DNA of 64,000 bases from Bacillus sp. EB600 (GCF_024494385.1 NZ_JAEVLT010000007.1:153182-217181), one strand, 5' to 3'; counted from the stretch's first letter, positions 1 through 9,032 are shown. Translations and numbers: made by a program. Notes: generated from the sequence alone by a model not told the origin.

Positions 1-564
1 ATAGGATGGTTAGATACGTATGATCATTTTTTGGAAGAAAACAGAAAAGTAGAAAATCTATCTACGAAAGATGAGATACAAAAGACTGTGAAGGATGTAT
101 ATCTTCGTAAATATCATAATGTACCAGGAGCCATTTCTGTTTTAAAACAGCTAAAATTAGAAGGGTATTCGAGCATGATTCTAACTGCAGGGGTAGATCG
201 GATTCAAAAACGAAAGATCGTTGAATCAGGTGCTAATCATTATGTTGATCACGTTTACGTATATCCACAGAAAACGCCTGATACATTAAAAGAAATCATC
301 AGACGCCACCCTGCATCGGACTATGTGATGATTGGAAATAGTTTGAAATCAGACATTTATCCGGCTTTAGCAAATGATGTGTGGGGATTTCACTATGAAC
401 AAGAAACATGGGAAGCAGATCATTATGAAATAGATACAAAAAATAAAAAATATGTATCTGTGAGTTCTATCTCACAAATTCCAAATGAATTACAAATACA
501 TGTAAAAATTGGTCAGTCTGAAATTAGTCAACCTTTTAAAGTGGGCTCAGCAGGTCTGTTGTAA
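1..564 (+). CDS. HAD-family phosphatase, 5' end cut by window edge
   Basis: The reading frame is open from the first base of the window, so the start codon and the N-terminal part, including the nucleophile DxD motif of the HAD superfamily, lie outside. What remains (about 187 codons) has the later HAD motifs: a hydrophobic strand followed by a threonine (MILTAGVD), a conserved lysine region (PQKTP) and the metal-binding loop MIGNSLKSDIYPA with its acidic residue. This order fits the HAD hydrolases of the phosphoglycolate-phosphatase/YjjG type. The substrate cannot be read from the sequence. A hairpin terminator follows about 65 bases downstream. The family call is fairly safe; the specific function is open. 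Confidence 0.7.
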   Translation: MGWLDTYDHFLEENRKVENLSTKDEIQKTVKDVYLRKYHNVPGAISVLKQLKLEGYSSMILTAGVDRIQKRKIVESGANHYVDHVYVYPQKTPDTLKEIIRRHPASDYVMIGNSLKSDIYPALANDVWGFHYEQETWEADHYEIDTKNKKYVSVSSISQIPNELQIHVKIGQSEISQPFKVGSAGLL

Positions 565-630
565 AACTTTTTCATTAAAATTAGGTGTTAAGTATAGGTA
601 CAATTTAATCCACAAAAATTGGATAGCAAT

Positions 631-680
631 AAAAGGACTTCTTTTAACGTTTGTTGTTACTAGAAGTCTTTTTATTTTGT
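631..680 (+). terminator. Rho-independent terminator after the HAD gene
   Basis: The arms AAAAGGACTTCT (631-642) and AGAAGTCTTTTT (662-673) pair, with one G-T wobble, and are followed by a T-rich tract. Confidence 0.75.
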
Positions 681-842
681 TCGAATTTTAGAAAGATATC
701 CGCTGCCTTCAGCATATGCTGTACTTGATGTAACTTTCTTCGTAACAATTGGATATGTTCAAATGAATCATGAAATCCAATGAATACTTTGTGTGTACCA
801 AACAAAAACTAAAGCAAAAATCGAATCGAGGAGATTTTTTTA

Positions 843-1853
843 ATGGAAACGAGTCAACCATATACTGAAAAATTAACATCTGCTGAAATGGGCAAACTTT
901 GGGCAACTTATGTAGGAAATACGCTGGCCATATGTGTACTTCGTTATTATCTTCAGCATATTAATGACGAGGATATCAAAAAAGTTGTCGGAAAAGCCTT
1001 AAATTTATCTGAGTCGCTTGTGGAAAAAATTAAAGAAATATTTAGTAAAGAAAACTTTCCGATACCAATGGGGTTTACGGATGACGATGTGAACTTAGAC
1101 GCTCCAAGGTTATTTTCTGATGAATTTTATCTTCATTACTTGAATTATACGAGTAAAGCAGGGATGAGTATTTATTCCATTGCCATACCGATCATGACAA
1201 GAGGAGACATAAGAGATTTTTATATCAATTCTCTTACCTCCACAGTTAGGTTAATAACTGAGGTAAATGAATTATTGATGGCAAAAGGCTTTTATGTTAA
1301 ACCCCCACAAATCCCAACACCAGATAAGGTTGATTTTATAAAAAAACAAAACTATCTAAATGGTTTCTTGGGAGATATTAGACCCCTGCATGCATTAGAG
1401 ATTGCCCATCTTCATGATAATATCGAAAATAATGTAACAAGCAAAGCATTACTAATTGGTTTTAGCCAAGTGGCGAAAAATGAAACTATTCGGGAATTTT
1501 TTATACGAGGAAAAGAGATGACAAACAAACATATAGAAAGTAGTGCTCAACAGCTCCACAAGGAAAATTTGCCATCTCCTCCACTGTTGGATCATTTAGT
1601 AAGTGACTCCACCTTTTCACCTTTTTCAGATAAATTAATGTTAGCCCATAAAATCGAGATGTTTTCAATGAAAATAAGAACCGCGGGAAACGGAGCATCT
1701 CTTAGCGGAAGAAGAGATTTAAGTGGAATGTATGCGAAATTTATAGCGGATATCGGGTTATATGTTCAGGATGGGGCCAAAATTATGATTGATCAAGGTT
1801 GGATGGAACAACCACCAAAAGCCATTGACCGAGATGACTTAGCTTCAAAATAA
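843..1853 (+). CDS. DUF3231 family protein
   Basis: A 336-residue protein with the length and two-fold helical organisation of the Bacillus DUF3231 family. Each half carries a tryptophan/tyrosine-rich helix-turn pattern: the N-terminal half begins LTSAEMGKLWATYVGN, and the second half carries LHALEIAHLHDNIENN and a repeat of the helical pattern. No signal peptide, metal motif or catalytic signature is visible. In Bacillus these proteins are often multicopy and of unknown function, and I can add nothing on activity. The ATG at 843 has a GAGGAG ribosome binding site eight bases upstream. It is monocistronic, with its own terminator shared with the convergent gene. Confidence 0.75.
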   Translation: METSQPYTEKLTSAEMGKLWATYVGNTLAICVLRYYLQHINDEDIKKVVGKALNLSESLVEKIKEIFSKENFPIPMGFTDDDVNLDAPRLFSDEFYLHYLNYTSKAGMSIYSIAIPIMTRGDIRDFYINSLTSTVRLITEVNELLMAKGFYVKPPQIPTPDKVDFIKKQNYLNGFLGDIRPLHALEIAHLHDNIENNVTSKALLIGFSQVAKNETIREFFIRGKEMTNKHIESSAQQLHKENLPSPPLLDHLVSDSTFSPFSDKLMLAHKIEMFSMKIRTAGNGASLSGRRDLSGMYAKFIADIGLYVQDGAKIMIDQGWMEQPPKAIDRDDLASK

Positions 1854-1927
1854 ACTGAAAAAGAAAAAACCTAATCACTTAGAATTAGAGTGAGTATAAG
1901 GAGAAAGTTATGACTTATACATAAAAA

Positions 1928-1953
1928 AGGAGTATCATTTCTGATACTCTTCC
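1928..1953. terminator. Bidirectional terminator between convergent genes
   Basis: The arms AGGAGTATCA and TGATACTCTTCCT flank a TTTC loop, with an A-run on the left and a T-run on the right. It can therefore stop transcription from the DUF3231 gene and from the convergent YppF-like gene. Confidence 0.75.
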
Positions 1954-1954
1954 T

Positions 1955-2182
1955 TTAACATGGCAAGTCAAATTCAAAATTAAACAGTTTTGTTTTGATG
2001 AAAAATTCACTTGGTTTTTCTGCTTTTAGGTTATTCAATTCGAAAAAAAGTTCTTTATATTCAGTAATAGATACTTCCCCATTAATATAACATTTTTGAA
2101 GATAATCAAGTAATTCATTTACATGTGATGGTGTATAATTTTTTACATTTGTAAAATGATGTATTAATTCTTCTACTAACAT
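1955..2182 (-). CDS. YppF-like small protein
   Basis: A 75-residue soluble protein. The stretch LLDYLQKCYINGEVSITEY resembles the conserved core of the Bacillus YppF family (helix, short turn, then a gain-of-turn 'G-[DE]-[IV]-S-I-x-E-Y' element). The function of that family is unknown. An upstream in-frame GTG at 2191 touches the ribosome binding site. The ATG at 2182 has AAGGGG about eight bases upstream and is the better start. The gene converges on the DUF3231 gene and shares its terminator. Assignment is by motif resemblance only. Confidence 0.55.
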   Translation of the reverse strand: MLVEELIHHFTNVKNYTPSHVNELLDYLQKCYINGEVSITEYKELFFELNNLKAEKPSEFFIKTKLFNFEFDLPC

Positions 2183-2427
2183 CGTATTCACCCCTTCACT
2201 GATACTTTTTGAATCGTATGCGCTTTCATATAGTGTAGCACATAAATGGTTTTTTCCATATTGTTCGAAAATTCAAACTAACGACAATTTTCGGCGAAAT
2301 TTATAAGTTCAGTACTTTATTTCTACAATATTATCGTAATAGGTAAACGAAATTGAATTAGTCTTCTATCTGGGGTCGTTATTTGTTTGGATTTTGTATG
2401 TCTAATGAGCGTTTGAGCTGCAATAAA

Positions 2428-2455
2428 GAGGGCAAGCCCTGAGTAGAGCTTGCCT
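2428..2455 (-). terminator. Terminator of the His-rich membrane protein gene
   Basis: GGCAAGC (2431-2437) pairs with GCTTGCC (2448-2454). Read on the minus strand the stem is followed by CTCTTTATT. Confidence 0.65.
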
Positions 2456-2471
2456 TGGTTGCTTTTTATCA

Positions 2472-2777
2472 TTATTGGTTCTGATTAGGTACATTATGTT
2501 GCATATTGCCATTATTATGGCCACCATGTTGAATTTGATGATTAAATCGATTCCCGTGGTGTCCACCTCCATGAAATACACTGAAATGGCTTGCAGACAA
2601 TCCGATTAAGAGTCCAACAATGAAAGTTATGATCGGATAAAGAAACCTTCTATATGACTTCCTGAGAGGTGAAGAATTCAATTCTTGAGCTAATTCAGCT
2701 TTTATTTCAGCTTTCATTTCTTTTTTGAATTCATTTTTGATTTCATCGTTTTGTTCGTTATTTGTTTGTTCTGACAC
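2472..2777 (-). CDS. Small single-span membrane protein with His/Asn-rich tail
   Basis: A 101-residue protein I do not recognise. Residues 1-35 are highly charged and predicted to form a helix (repeated EFKKEMKAEIKAEL pattern). Residues about 45-65 form one transmembrane segment (YPIITFIVGLLIGLSASHF). The C-terminal 35 residues are rich in His, Gly, Asn and Gln with several HGG/HH pairs, which could bind metal ions, but that is inference. The start is GTG at 2777 with AAAGGA about ten bases upstream. It stands alone with its own terminator. Confidence 0.5.
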   Translation of the reverse strand: MSEQTNNEQNDEIKNEFKKEMKAEIKAELAQELNSSPLRKSYRRFLYPIITFIVGLLIGLSASHFSVFHGGGHHGNRFNHQIQHGGHNNGNMQHNVPNQNQ

Positions 2778-2903
2778 TTCGTATCAATCCTTTCAGTAGA
2801 ACCTGTTTACTGAATATATATGGACGATCCTCGAATAATAAACATTAATTTTTTATGAACAATTAAAGAAAATTCTGAGTGAGTGCTTAACAAACTGCAA
2901 CGG

Positions 2904-2950
2904 AGAAAAACTCCTTTTACTTTATGAAGAAGAAGCAAAAGGAGTTTGTT
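2904..2950 (-). terminator. Hairpin, likely minus-strand terminator
   Basis: The arms AAACTCCTTTT (2908-2918) and AAAAGGAGTTT (2937-2947) match perfectly. On the minus strand the T-run TTTTTCT follows. It lies about 100 bases past the stop of the Cof-type phosphatase gene. Confidence 0.5.
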
Positions 2951-3045
2951 AGAGGAATTCTATACGTTGCGCAAGGGAATCTACGCAATTGCCAAGGGAT
3001 GTACATGCTCCTAAGAAGATTCTACATGCTCGTCCATCATTTTTG

Positions 3046-3843
3046 TTAGATGTTTAATAAATGTCTGACAGCGTAGGCAAACCCATCTTTATCATTCGTC
3101 TTGGTGATAGTATCTGCTTCCTGCTGAATAGAGAAAGGGGCGTTGCCCATTGCAACGGAGGTGGTCGCCACTTTGAACTGAGCGAGGTCATTCCCTCCGT
3201 CTCCAAATGCAAAGATTTCATCAAAATCAAGATTTACCAGTTGCTGGTAACATAGCAAAGCCGTTCCTTTATTCGCTTCAATAGATGTAAACTCAACATT
3301 GTTAGGATGCGAAGAAGCCATTGATATTTCAAATTTTCCCTCGATTGCCCGTTTGGCTAGATCAATTTTTTCAAGTTGATCCTTGCGTGAGACAGCCATG
3401 ACCTTGTAAATTTTGAGATTATCGTTTTCAAACATTTGATTGTAATCATAATTATGAAAAACACGTTCAATCTCTTCATCACTTTTATCTTGAATCATTG
3501 GATTTCTGCATGGAAAGCCGCCTTGATTAGTATATACCATAATCCATAATCCGATTTCCTTTAAAATAGGAAACAACTCTTTGTAGATTGAAGTAGATAA
3601 AGAGGCTTCATAAAGGACATCCCTTGTGTTCGAGTATAAAACGGTCCCATTTATACAAATAATGGGCGTTTCTATTTTTTTTAGTGCTTCAAATTTGATT
3701 ACATCTTCAAAGGCCCTACCCGTGTTAATAATAATGCTGTGACCTTGTTCTTGCAGATACTGAAGAACCTTGAAATTTTCTTGAGATATTTCATGCTGTG
3801 TGTTTAATAGCGTTCCGTCTAAATCAATTGAAAAGCATTTCAT
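3046..3843 (-). CDS. Cof-type HAD-IIB phosphatase
   Basis: A cytoplasmic sugar-phosphate or nucleotide phosphatase of the Cof/YwpJ type. The nucleophile motif DLDGTLLN is at the N-terminus, motif II is IIINTGR, and the metal-binding motif IFAFGDGGNDLAQF is near the C-terminus, with a C2B cap between. The length (265 residues) is normal for the family. An upstream ATG at 3867 has no useful ribosome binding site, whereas the ATG at 3843 (protein beginning MKCFSIDLDG) has AGAAGGG seven bases ahead, so I use 3843. Members of this family overlap widely in substrate and the sequence does not fix one. A second Cof-type gene lies at 44782-45564. Confidence 0.85.
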   Translation of the reverse strand: MKCFSIDLDGTLLNTQHEISQENFKVLQYLQEQGHSIIINTGRAFEDVIKFEALKKIETPIICINGTVLYSNTRDVLYEASLSTSIYKELFPILKEIGLWIMVYTNQGGFPCRNPMIQDKSDEEIERVFHNYDYNQMFENDNLKIYKVMAVSRKDQLEKIDLAKRAIEGKFEISMASSHPNNVEFTSIEANKGTALLCYQQLVNLDFDEIFAFGDGGNDLAQFKVATTSVAMGNAPFSIQQEADTITKTNDKDGFAYAVRHLLNI

Positions 3844-3959
3844 ACTTATTCCCTTCTTTTTATCCATAATGCCTACTATATCAAATAGTAAGATAAGAAA
3901 AAAACTATATTAATTAAATTACAAATTGTAGGTGAGAGAACTAGTCCTTCTTGGACAAA

Positions 3960-4004
3960 AAAGCACCAGGTCTCATCTAATTACTAGATGGGACTTGGTG
4001 CTTT
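3960..4004 (-). terminator. Terminator of the MFS transporter gene
   Basis: A long stem pairs AAAGCACCAGGTCTCATCTA with its near-complement ending TTGGTGCTTT. On the minus strand it is followed by a T-run. Confidence 0.75.
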
Positions 4005-4043
4005 GGTGCTTTGCATAAAGAGAGGGTCAAGAACCCTGCACTG

Positions 4044-5420
4044 CTATTCGATGGCTGCTGCTACTTCACTTGTGACGAGTGAATCTTCAGTTGAATTGTG
4101 TTTATTAGCTTCTACGGCAACAGCTGAATGTTTATCTGCAATCAATGATAGCGCAATCGCTGCTACAATACCAGTTATGGCAAATACCATGAAATTCATG
4201 AAGTTCTGTAAACCAAGTGTTAATAAAAATCCTCCCAAAATTGGACCAATCATACCGCCCAATCTTCCGATACCCGATGCAACACCTAAACCTGTTGATC
4301 TCATTTGGGCAGGATAGTAGGCTGTAACATAAGCCTGAATAAGCACCTGAGACCCAGTTGTAGCAGCCCCTGCAATCGCTACTAATACGAAAATCACGAT
4401 TGTATTTCCGCCAAATCCCAGCAACGATAAAGCAATTGCACCTGCAATATATGATGGGATCAGCACCCTTTTAGAACCATATTTCTCACAGAGTTGGCTG
4501 AGAGAAAGAATACCGATAACGGCTCCACCTTGAAGCGCAATAAGGAAAGTTAAACTTGAATTCAGTCCATATCCAGCGTTGATCATTAACTTTGGAAGCC
4601 ATGTGTTTAAACCATACACCATCAATAAGGCACAGAAAAAGGCAACCCAAAACATTACGGTACTTAAAGCACGATTCTCTTTGAACAAACCAACAATTGG
4701 TGCTTTCGTTTCCGATAGTTTTACTTCTTCAATCTCATCATCTTGATTAAAAGTTAATCCAGGATTAATTTTTGAAAGTGTCGCGAATAGTTTTTCCTTT
4801 TTGCCAGTTCTAATGAGGTAGCTAGATGATTCCGGCAGTTGCTTTAACAAGAAAGGTAGTGCTAAAAGTGGACTTCCTGCAACAAAGAAAACAGATGCCC
4901 AGCCGAAATGCGAGATTAACAGAACACCAAATGTTGGTGCAAGTGCTCCCCCGACAGCAAAACTAACTAGCGTAATAGACACTAATCTAATTCTCATCGA
5001 TTTAGGAGCATAATCCATTACTAAAGCGGCAATGTTTGGCATAATACCTCCAAGTCCTAATCCCGCTAGAAAGCGGAAGGCAGAGAAGGCAGTTACTGAT
5101 TCAGCAAAGCCACATAAGAACGTAAATAAGCTGAATAATAATATGTTTATCATAATAACTTTCTTTCTTCCAATACGGTCAGCTAGTATACCAAATATGA
5201 TTGCACCAAACATCATTCCAAAAAGTCCATAGCTACCCATTGTTCCTGCTGCAACAGGATTGAGATGCCATTGCTCCATCAGGATCGGTACAACTGTCCC
5301 GTAGACGGACAAGTCGTATCCATCAAACAAAATAATCATGAAGCTCCAAATGAACAGAGCTAAATGAAAACGATTAAACTTACTTTCACTAATAATACTA
5401 GCTGGATTTACTTTTGCCAT
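4044..5420 (-). CDS. MFS transporter, aromatic acid:H+ symporter-like (AAHS)
   Basis: A 458-residue, twelve-span major facilitator protein of the plasma membrane. The first span ends in FDGYDLSVYG, which resembles the DGxD signature of the aromatic acid:H+ symporter family (PcaK, BenK, MhpT). The loop between spans 2 and 3 has the MFS motif GILADRIGRKK, and a second copy, LCEKYGSKR, sits in the C-terminal half. Likely cargo is an aromatic or heteroaromatic carboxylate taken up with protons, but family members also carry nicotinate, so the substrate is open. The ATG has GGGGAG about ten bases upstream. The gene is monocistronic with a strong terminator. A class III ring-cleavage dioxygenase is encoded at 23553 but not in the same operon. 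Confidence 0.8.
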   Translation of the reverse strand: MAKVNPASIISESKFNRFHLALFIWSFMIILFDGYDLSVYGTVVPILMEQWHLNPVAAGTMGSYGLFGMMFGAIIFGILADRIGRKKVIMINILLFSLFTFLCGFAESVTAFSAFRFLAGLGLGGIMPNIAALVMDYAPKSMRIRLVSITLVSFAVGGALAPTFGVLLISHFGWASVFFVAGSPLLALPFLLKQLPESSSYLIRTGKKEKLFATLSKINPGLTFNQDDEIEEVKLSETKAPIVGLFKENRALSTVMFWVAFFCALLMVYGLNTWLPKLMINAGYGLNSSLTFLIALQGGAVIGILSLSQLCEKYGSKRVLIPSYIAGAIALSLLGFGGNTIVIFVLVAIAGAATTGSQVLIQAYVTAYYPAQMRSTGLGVASGIGRLGGMIGPILGGFLLTLGLQNFMNFMVFAITGIVAAIALSLIADKHSAVAVEANKHNSTEDSLVTSEVAAAIE

Positions 5421-5708
5421 AAATGTAATTTCTCCCCTTTTATTTAACCTTTTCCTTACAATTCCATCGTTTTAAAATTTTTTTCCATACATAAAGTCTC
5501 TTCACAAAGCGATAATTTATATGTTTTATTCTGAAATGATCGATCACCATCCTATATCTATTTTTATTTTTATAATTTTCTGTACTTTTTACGGAAAATT
5601 ATTTAAATACATTTTTAAGCTACTGAATTTTCTGACTTGTTCGAATATGCCATAGTCATAAAATTAACTTATGAATAGTGAAAAAGCAAATAGCAGTTTT
5701 TTAGGAAT

Positions 5709-5723
5709 GTGCAAACGTTTCCA
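5709..5723. promoter_or_regulatory. Candidate cre (CcpA) site
   Basis: GTGCAAACGTTTCCA matches the relaxed cre consensus WTGNAANCGNWNNCW at all but the first position. It lies about 290 bases upstream of the MFS transporter start and 315 upstream of the flavodoxin, so the target is uncertain. Confidence 0.4.
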
Positions 5724-5955
5724 AAAAGATTTTTGGGCTATTTATTTTACGAAAACTAAAATGGAGAACTTGGTATATCGCGTAGTTTGTCAAGATTTGC
5801 AGTTTTTTAGGATGGAAAAATGAAGGTTACGATTTAACTAGTAACAAAAGGCTATTCTGAAGAGTCTACAAATGAAGGAGAGTATAAAAACCAAAATTCA
5901 GTGTTACGACAAAGTTTTTGTGAAACAAACAAATACTGGTAAGGATAGTATACTG

Positions 5956-5970
5956 TCATAATGATTGTGA
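5956..5970. promoter_or_regulatory. Candidate Fur box upstream of flavodoxin
   Basis: TCATAATGATTGTGA matches the 7-1-7 Bacillus Fur consensus TGATAATNATTATCA at 11 of 14 fixed positions and overlaps a TATACT -10-like hexamer (5949-5954). Iron control of flavodoxin genes is established for B. subtilis ykuNOP, which makes this plausible. Confidence 0.45.
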
Positions 5971-6038
5971 TTTCTTGATGGAGGTCAAGGCGGAATGAGT
6001 ATAAGGGCGATTAAAATAAGGGTAAGGGGGGATTAATA

Positions 6039-6485
6039 ATGAAAGGAACCTGTTTAATTGTCTATGCCAGCATGACAGGAAATACAGAAGAAATCGCCAA
6101 CCTAATCGGAGAAGGGATCCTTCAGGCCGGTGCTGCTGTTGATCAAAAAGATATTCTTGAGGTAGATGTTAAAGAACTTAGCAACTATGAAGGAATTCTT
6201 TTGGGAGCCTATACTTGGGGAGATGGGGATCTTCCGGATGAGTTTCTCGATTTTTATGAAGAAATGGATTCGTTAGATTTAACAGGGATAAGATCTGCGG
6301 CCTTTGGTTCTTGTGATTCTTCTTATGAACATCGAGGAAGAGCAGTTGATCTATTACTAACGAAATTATCAGAATTAGGAGCAGATATCGTTCTAGATGG
6401 GTTAAAAATTGATATGGCTCCGACGTCCGCAGAAAAGGACCAATGTATCCAGTTCGGTCGATCCTTTGTTGAAAGTTCTTATTGA
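6039..6485 (+). CDS. Short-chain flavodoxin
   Basis: A 148-residue FMN electron carrier that replaces ferredoxin in low-iron conditions. The phosphate-binding loop is YASMTGNTEEIA near the N-terminus. The FMN-flanking loops follow: LGAYTWGDGDLPDEF (with the Trp that stacks on the flavin) and FGSCDSSYEHRGRAVD. The size is that of short-chain flavodoxins such as YkuN/YkuP. The ATG at 6039 follows a GGGGGGA ribosome binding site. It is transcribed alone, ending in a hairpin terminator, and a Fur-like box lies about 70 bases upstream. Confidence 0.9.
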   Translation: MKGTCLIVYASMTGNTEEIANLIGEGILQAGAAVDQKDILEVDVKELSNYEGILLGAYTWGDGDLPDEFLDFYEEMDSLDLTGIRSAAFGSCDSSYEHRGRAVDLLLTKLSELGADIVLDGLKIDMAPTSAEKDQCIQFGRSFVESSY

Positions 6486-6554
6486 TGTTTTCAAGTGCCC
6501 TTCCTTTGTTATGTTAGAATATTATCTATGATCTTATTTATGGGAAGGCATCGG

Positions 6555-6598
6555 CAAGTAGACAAAGTGTTATTTTAGACAAGTCTACTTGTTTTTTA
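6555..6598 (+). terminator. Flavodoxin terminator
   Basis: CAAGTAGAC (6555-6563) pairs with GTCTACTTG (6583-6591), followed by TTTTTTATT. Confidence 0.8.
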
Positions 6599-6719
6599 TT
6601 ACATGGAAATAATAATAAAATATTACATAACTTGTAATAAAAACTTTACGAACCCTTTATATGGATATAAACTTCCAGCGTTATCCTAGAGGTACATCTT
6701 AGAGGGAGGGATCGAGAAG

Positions 6720-8309
6720 TTGTCTAAATTTCAGGTCATATCTTCTTTGTCTATCTTGGCGTTTATCATTTCAGGAACCTATGGATTAACCGCATTATCA
6801 TCCAATCAACCCACCAGCAATCAACCCACATCCAAAAACTACATTCAAGTTCAATTGTTAGGCGTTAACGATTTCCACGGCCAGTTAAACAAATATCAAA
6901 CTGTATCCGGAACAAAAGCGGGAGGTGCTGAGTACCTAGCTGCCTATTTAAAAAAATACAAACAAGAAAATCAAAATACCCTCCTTGTTCATGCTGGTGA
7001 TATGGTGGGAGGAAGTCCGCCAATTTCATCTCTGTTTCAAGACGAACCTACGATTGAATTTCTAAATCTTCTCCATTTTGATGTCGGGACACCTGGGAAT
7101 CATGAATTAGACCAAGGTGTAGATGAAATGAAACGCCTTATTTATGGAGGATTCCATGGAAAAACAGGGTATTTTCAGGGTGCCAATTTCTCTTATATTT
7201 CGGCAAACATTATCGATAAAAAAACGGGTGCCCCTTTGTTACCTCCTTATGTGATTAAACAAATTGATGGCATCAATATTGGATTTATCGGGGTAGTCAC
7301 AACTGAGACCAACTTGTATGTCCTCCCTGAAAATCGAAAAGAAGTAGAAATTACGGATGAAGTTTCAGCGATTAACCGAACCGTTAAGCTATTAAAGGAA
7401 AAAGGGATTAAAGCAATTGTTGTACTGGCACATGTTTCAGCTAAATCGGATCAGACAGGAGCATTTCCGCAAGAATATCTAGTCCAGATGGCACCAAAAA
7501 TTGATAAAGAGGTAGATGTCATTTTTGCCGGTCATAGCCATGATTATGCCAATACCGTTGTTGACGGTAAGCTGATTGTTCAAGCTTATTCTTATGGAAA
7601 AGCTTTTTCTCAAGTAAATCTTAAAATTGACCGTCAAACTAAAGACGTTATTTCGAAAGAAGCAAAGATTATTGTCACTTCTCATGATCAAATTGAACCA
7701 GATCAAGAAACGGTCAGCCTTCTAAATAAATATCGAGAAAAAATGGGGGGCTCTTTTCAAACAATCGTCGGAGAAATTCCTGAAGAAATCTCACGGATAG
7801 AAGATGCAAAAGGTGAATCACCGTTAGCGAAAATGGTTGGAGAATCTGAGCGGAAAGCCATGGGCGTTGAGATGGCGTTTGTCCATCAGGGCGAAATGCG
7901 GCAAAGTTTAAAGAAAGGGAAGATCACGATAGAAGACCTTTATACAGACTTGCCTTTTGGCCATAGTATCAGAAAGGTGATTTTAACAGGAGACCAAATA
8001 AAACTTGCATTGGAACAGCAGTGGAGAAAAGATCAGGAAAATGATTTGTTGCAAACTGTTGGTTTAACATATAGTTGGGATCCGAATGCCCCAATTGGCA
8101 GACGTATCATTGCGGTGAAAGACATGAATGGCCAAGACCTACAGCCTACAAAGGAATATGAAGTTGCGGTAAGTAATTATTTAGCTTCAGGAGGCGATGA
8201 CTTTACTGCATTTAAACAAGGTAGAATCGTAGAATTCGGTCCACTAGTGGTTACTTCACTTAAAGACTATATACAACAAAAGTACCCGCGCAAAATTGTT
8301 CTCCATTAA
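6720..8309 (+). CDS. Secreted 5'-nucleotidase / 2',3'-cyclic phosphodiesterase family
   Basis: A two-domain metallophosphoesterase of the UshA/YfkN family, 529 residues. An N-terminal signal peptide (residues about 1-25, hydrophobic SSLSILAFIISGTYGL) is followed by a tandem NQPTS repeat (29-38). The metallophosphatase domain holds GVNDFHGQ, VHAGDMVGGSP, GNHELDQG, LAHVSAKSD and FAGHSHDYAN, which carry the two-metal ligands. The C-terminal nucleotide-binding domain includes LPFGHSIRKVILTGDQ and NYLASGGDDFTAF. It probably releases phosphate from extracellular nucleotides. No sortase motif or C-terminal anchor is visible, so it may be freely secreted or held by an uncleaved signal. The start is TTG at 6720 with GGAGGG nine bases upstream. 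It is monocistronic. Confidence 0.85.
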   Translation: MSKFQVISSLSILAFIISGTYGLTALSSNQPTSNQPTSKNYIQVQLLGVNDFHGQLNKYQTVSGTKAGGAEYLAAYLKKYKQENQNTLLVHAGDMVGGSPPISSLFQDEPTIEFLNLLHFDVGTPGNHELDQGVDEMKRLIYGGFHGKTGYFQGANFSYISANIIDKKTGAPLLPPYVIKQIDGINIGFIGVVTTETNLYVLPENRKEVEITDEVSAINRTVKLLKEKGIKAIVVLAHVSAKSDQTGAFPQEYLVQMAPKIDKEVDVIFAGHSHDYANTVVDGKLIVQAYSYGKAFSQVNLKIDRQTKDVISKEAKIIVTSHDQIEPDQETVSLLNKYREKMGGSFQTIVGEIPEEISRIEDAKGESPLAKMVGESERKAMGVEMAFVHQGEMRQSLKKGKITIEDLYTDLPFGHSIRKVILTGDQIKLALEQQWRKDQENDLLQTVGLTYSWDPNAPIGRRIIAVKDMNGQDLQPTKEYEVAVSNYLASGGDDFTAFKQGRIVEFGPLVVTSLKDYIQQKYPRKIVLH

Positions 8310-8334
8310 GGTAAAGCACTTTAATGGATGGGCG

Positions 8335-8383
8335 CAAACAAAAAGGAGTTCGAATTTTGAAGTCCTTTTTGTTTGTTTTTTTT
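8335..8383 (+). terminator. Terminator after the nucleotidase gene
   Basis: CAAACAAAAAGGA and its mirror TCCTTTTTGTTTG form the stem; a run of T residues follows. Confidence 0.8.
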
Positions 8384-8528
8384 ACAAAATTTGAACTCAA
8401 AAGGAGATACGGAATAAAAAGGATCAATACTAGGATACTGATTAATACGTATCATAGGTAGCTTTTTCAAAGCCCTTTGATGATGACTCTGTTAGAATGA
8501 AAAATAAATACATGGAGATGATGGAGCA

Positions 8529-9032
8529 GTGATTATACGGGATGCTGTGGAGGATGAACGATCTTATATCAGAGAACAAAGAATAAACGCATACATGGAG
8601 CATGCCTCGAAAATTCCAGAGGAACATTGGAATGTTTTAAGAGAGGCCATCGCGTCTGATGCGGATACACAGCCTGGTGTTGAACAAATAGTAGCAGTGA
8701 TAGAAGGCGAAATAGTGGGAAGTGTTGTTTTGTTTCCACCTAAAACGGATGCATACAAAGGATTAATTGCCGATGTACTTGAGGATCCAGAAATACGAAT
8801 GCTGGCAGTATCACCAGAAGACCGAGGAAAAGGGGTCGCAACAGCACTGATTACTGAATGTATTCAGCGAGCGAAAATGAAAGGCTCCCCAGCCATCGGA
8901 CTACATACGTCAGATTTTATGGAAAGTGCTATAAAGTTATATGAGAATCTTGGTTTTAAACGATTACCTCAGTACGACTTTGAACCGACTGATGATGGTA
9001 TTATAGTGAAGGCATTTCGAATTTCTTTTTAA
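8529..9032 (+). CDS. GNAT-family N-acetyltransferase
   Basis: A 167-residue acetyl-CoA-dependent acyltransferase. The core is IRMLAVSPEDRGKGVATAL, which contains the acetyl-CoA pyrophosphate-binding loop (R/Q-x-x-G-x-G/A pattern), followed by the C-terminal motif AIKLYENLGFKRL typical of GNAT strands 6-7. The acceptor is unknown. The start is GTG at 8529; the closest usable ribosome binding site is GGAG at 8514-8517. There is no terminator before the amidohydrolase gene about 100 bases downstream, so the two may be co-transcribed, which would pair an acetylase with a deacylase. Confidence 0.8.
   Translation: MIIRDAVEDERSYIREQRINAYMEHASKIPEEHWNVLREAIASDADTQPGVEQIVAVIEGEIVGSVVLFPPKTDAYKGLIADVLEDPEIRMLAVSPEDRGKGVATALITECIQRAKMKGSPAIGLHTSDFMESAIKLYENLGFKRLPQYDFEPTDDGIIVKAFRISF

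Larger units (their letters stand above)
5421..6038. other. Intergenic region between divergent genes
   Basis: About 620 bases separate the MFS transporter and flavodoxin genes, which are divergently transcribed. I see no credible coding sequence. It holds a cre-like site (5709-5723) and a Fur-like box (5956-5970), listed separately. Confidence 0.5.

Noticed and set aside
2960..3035. Short imperfect direct repeats (CAAGGGA twice; CTACATGCTC-like twice) before the Cof gene stop
   Set aside because: Too short and irregular to be a CRISPR or a defined repeat family from this window alone.
3988..4317. 109-codon frame antisense to the MFS transporter
   Set aside because: It lies opposite a well-supported gene, and its composition follows from the complementary codons.
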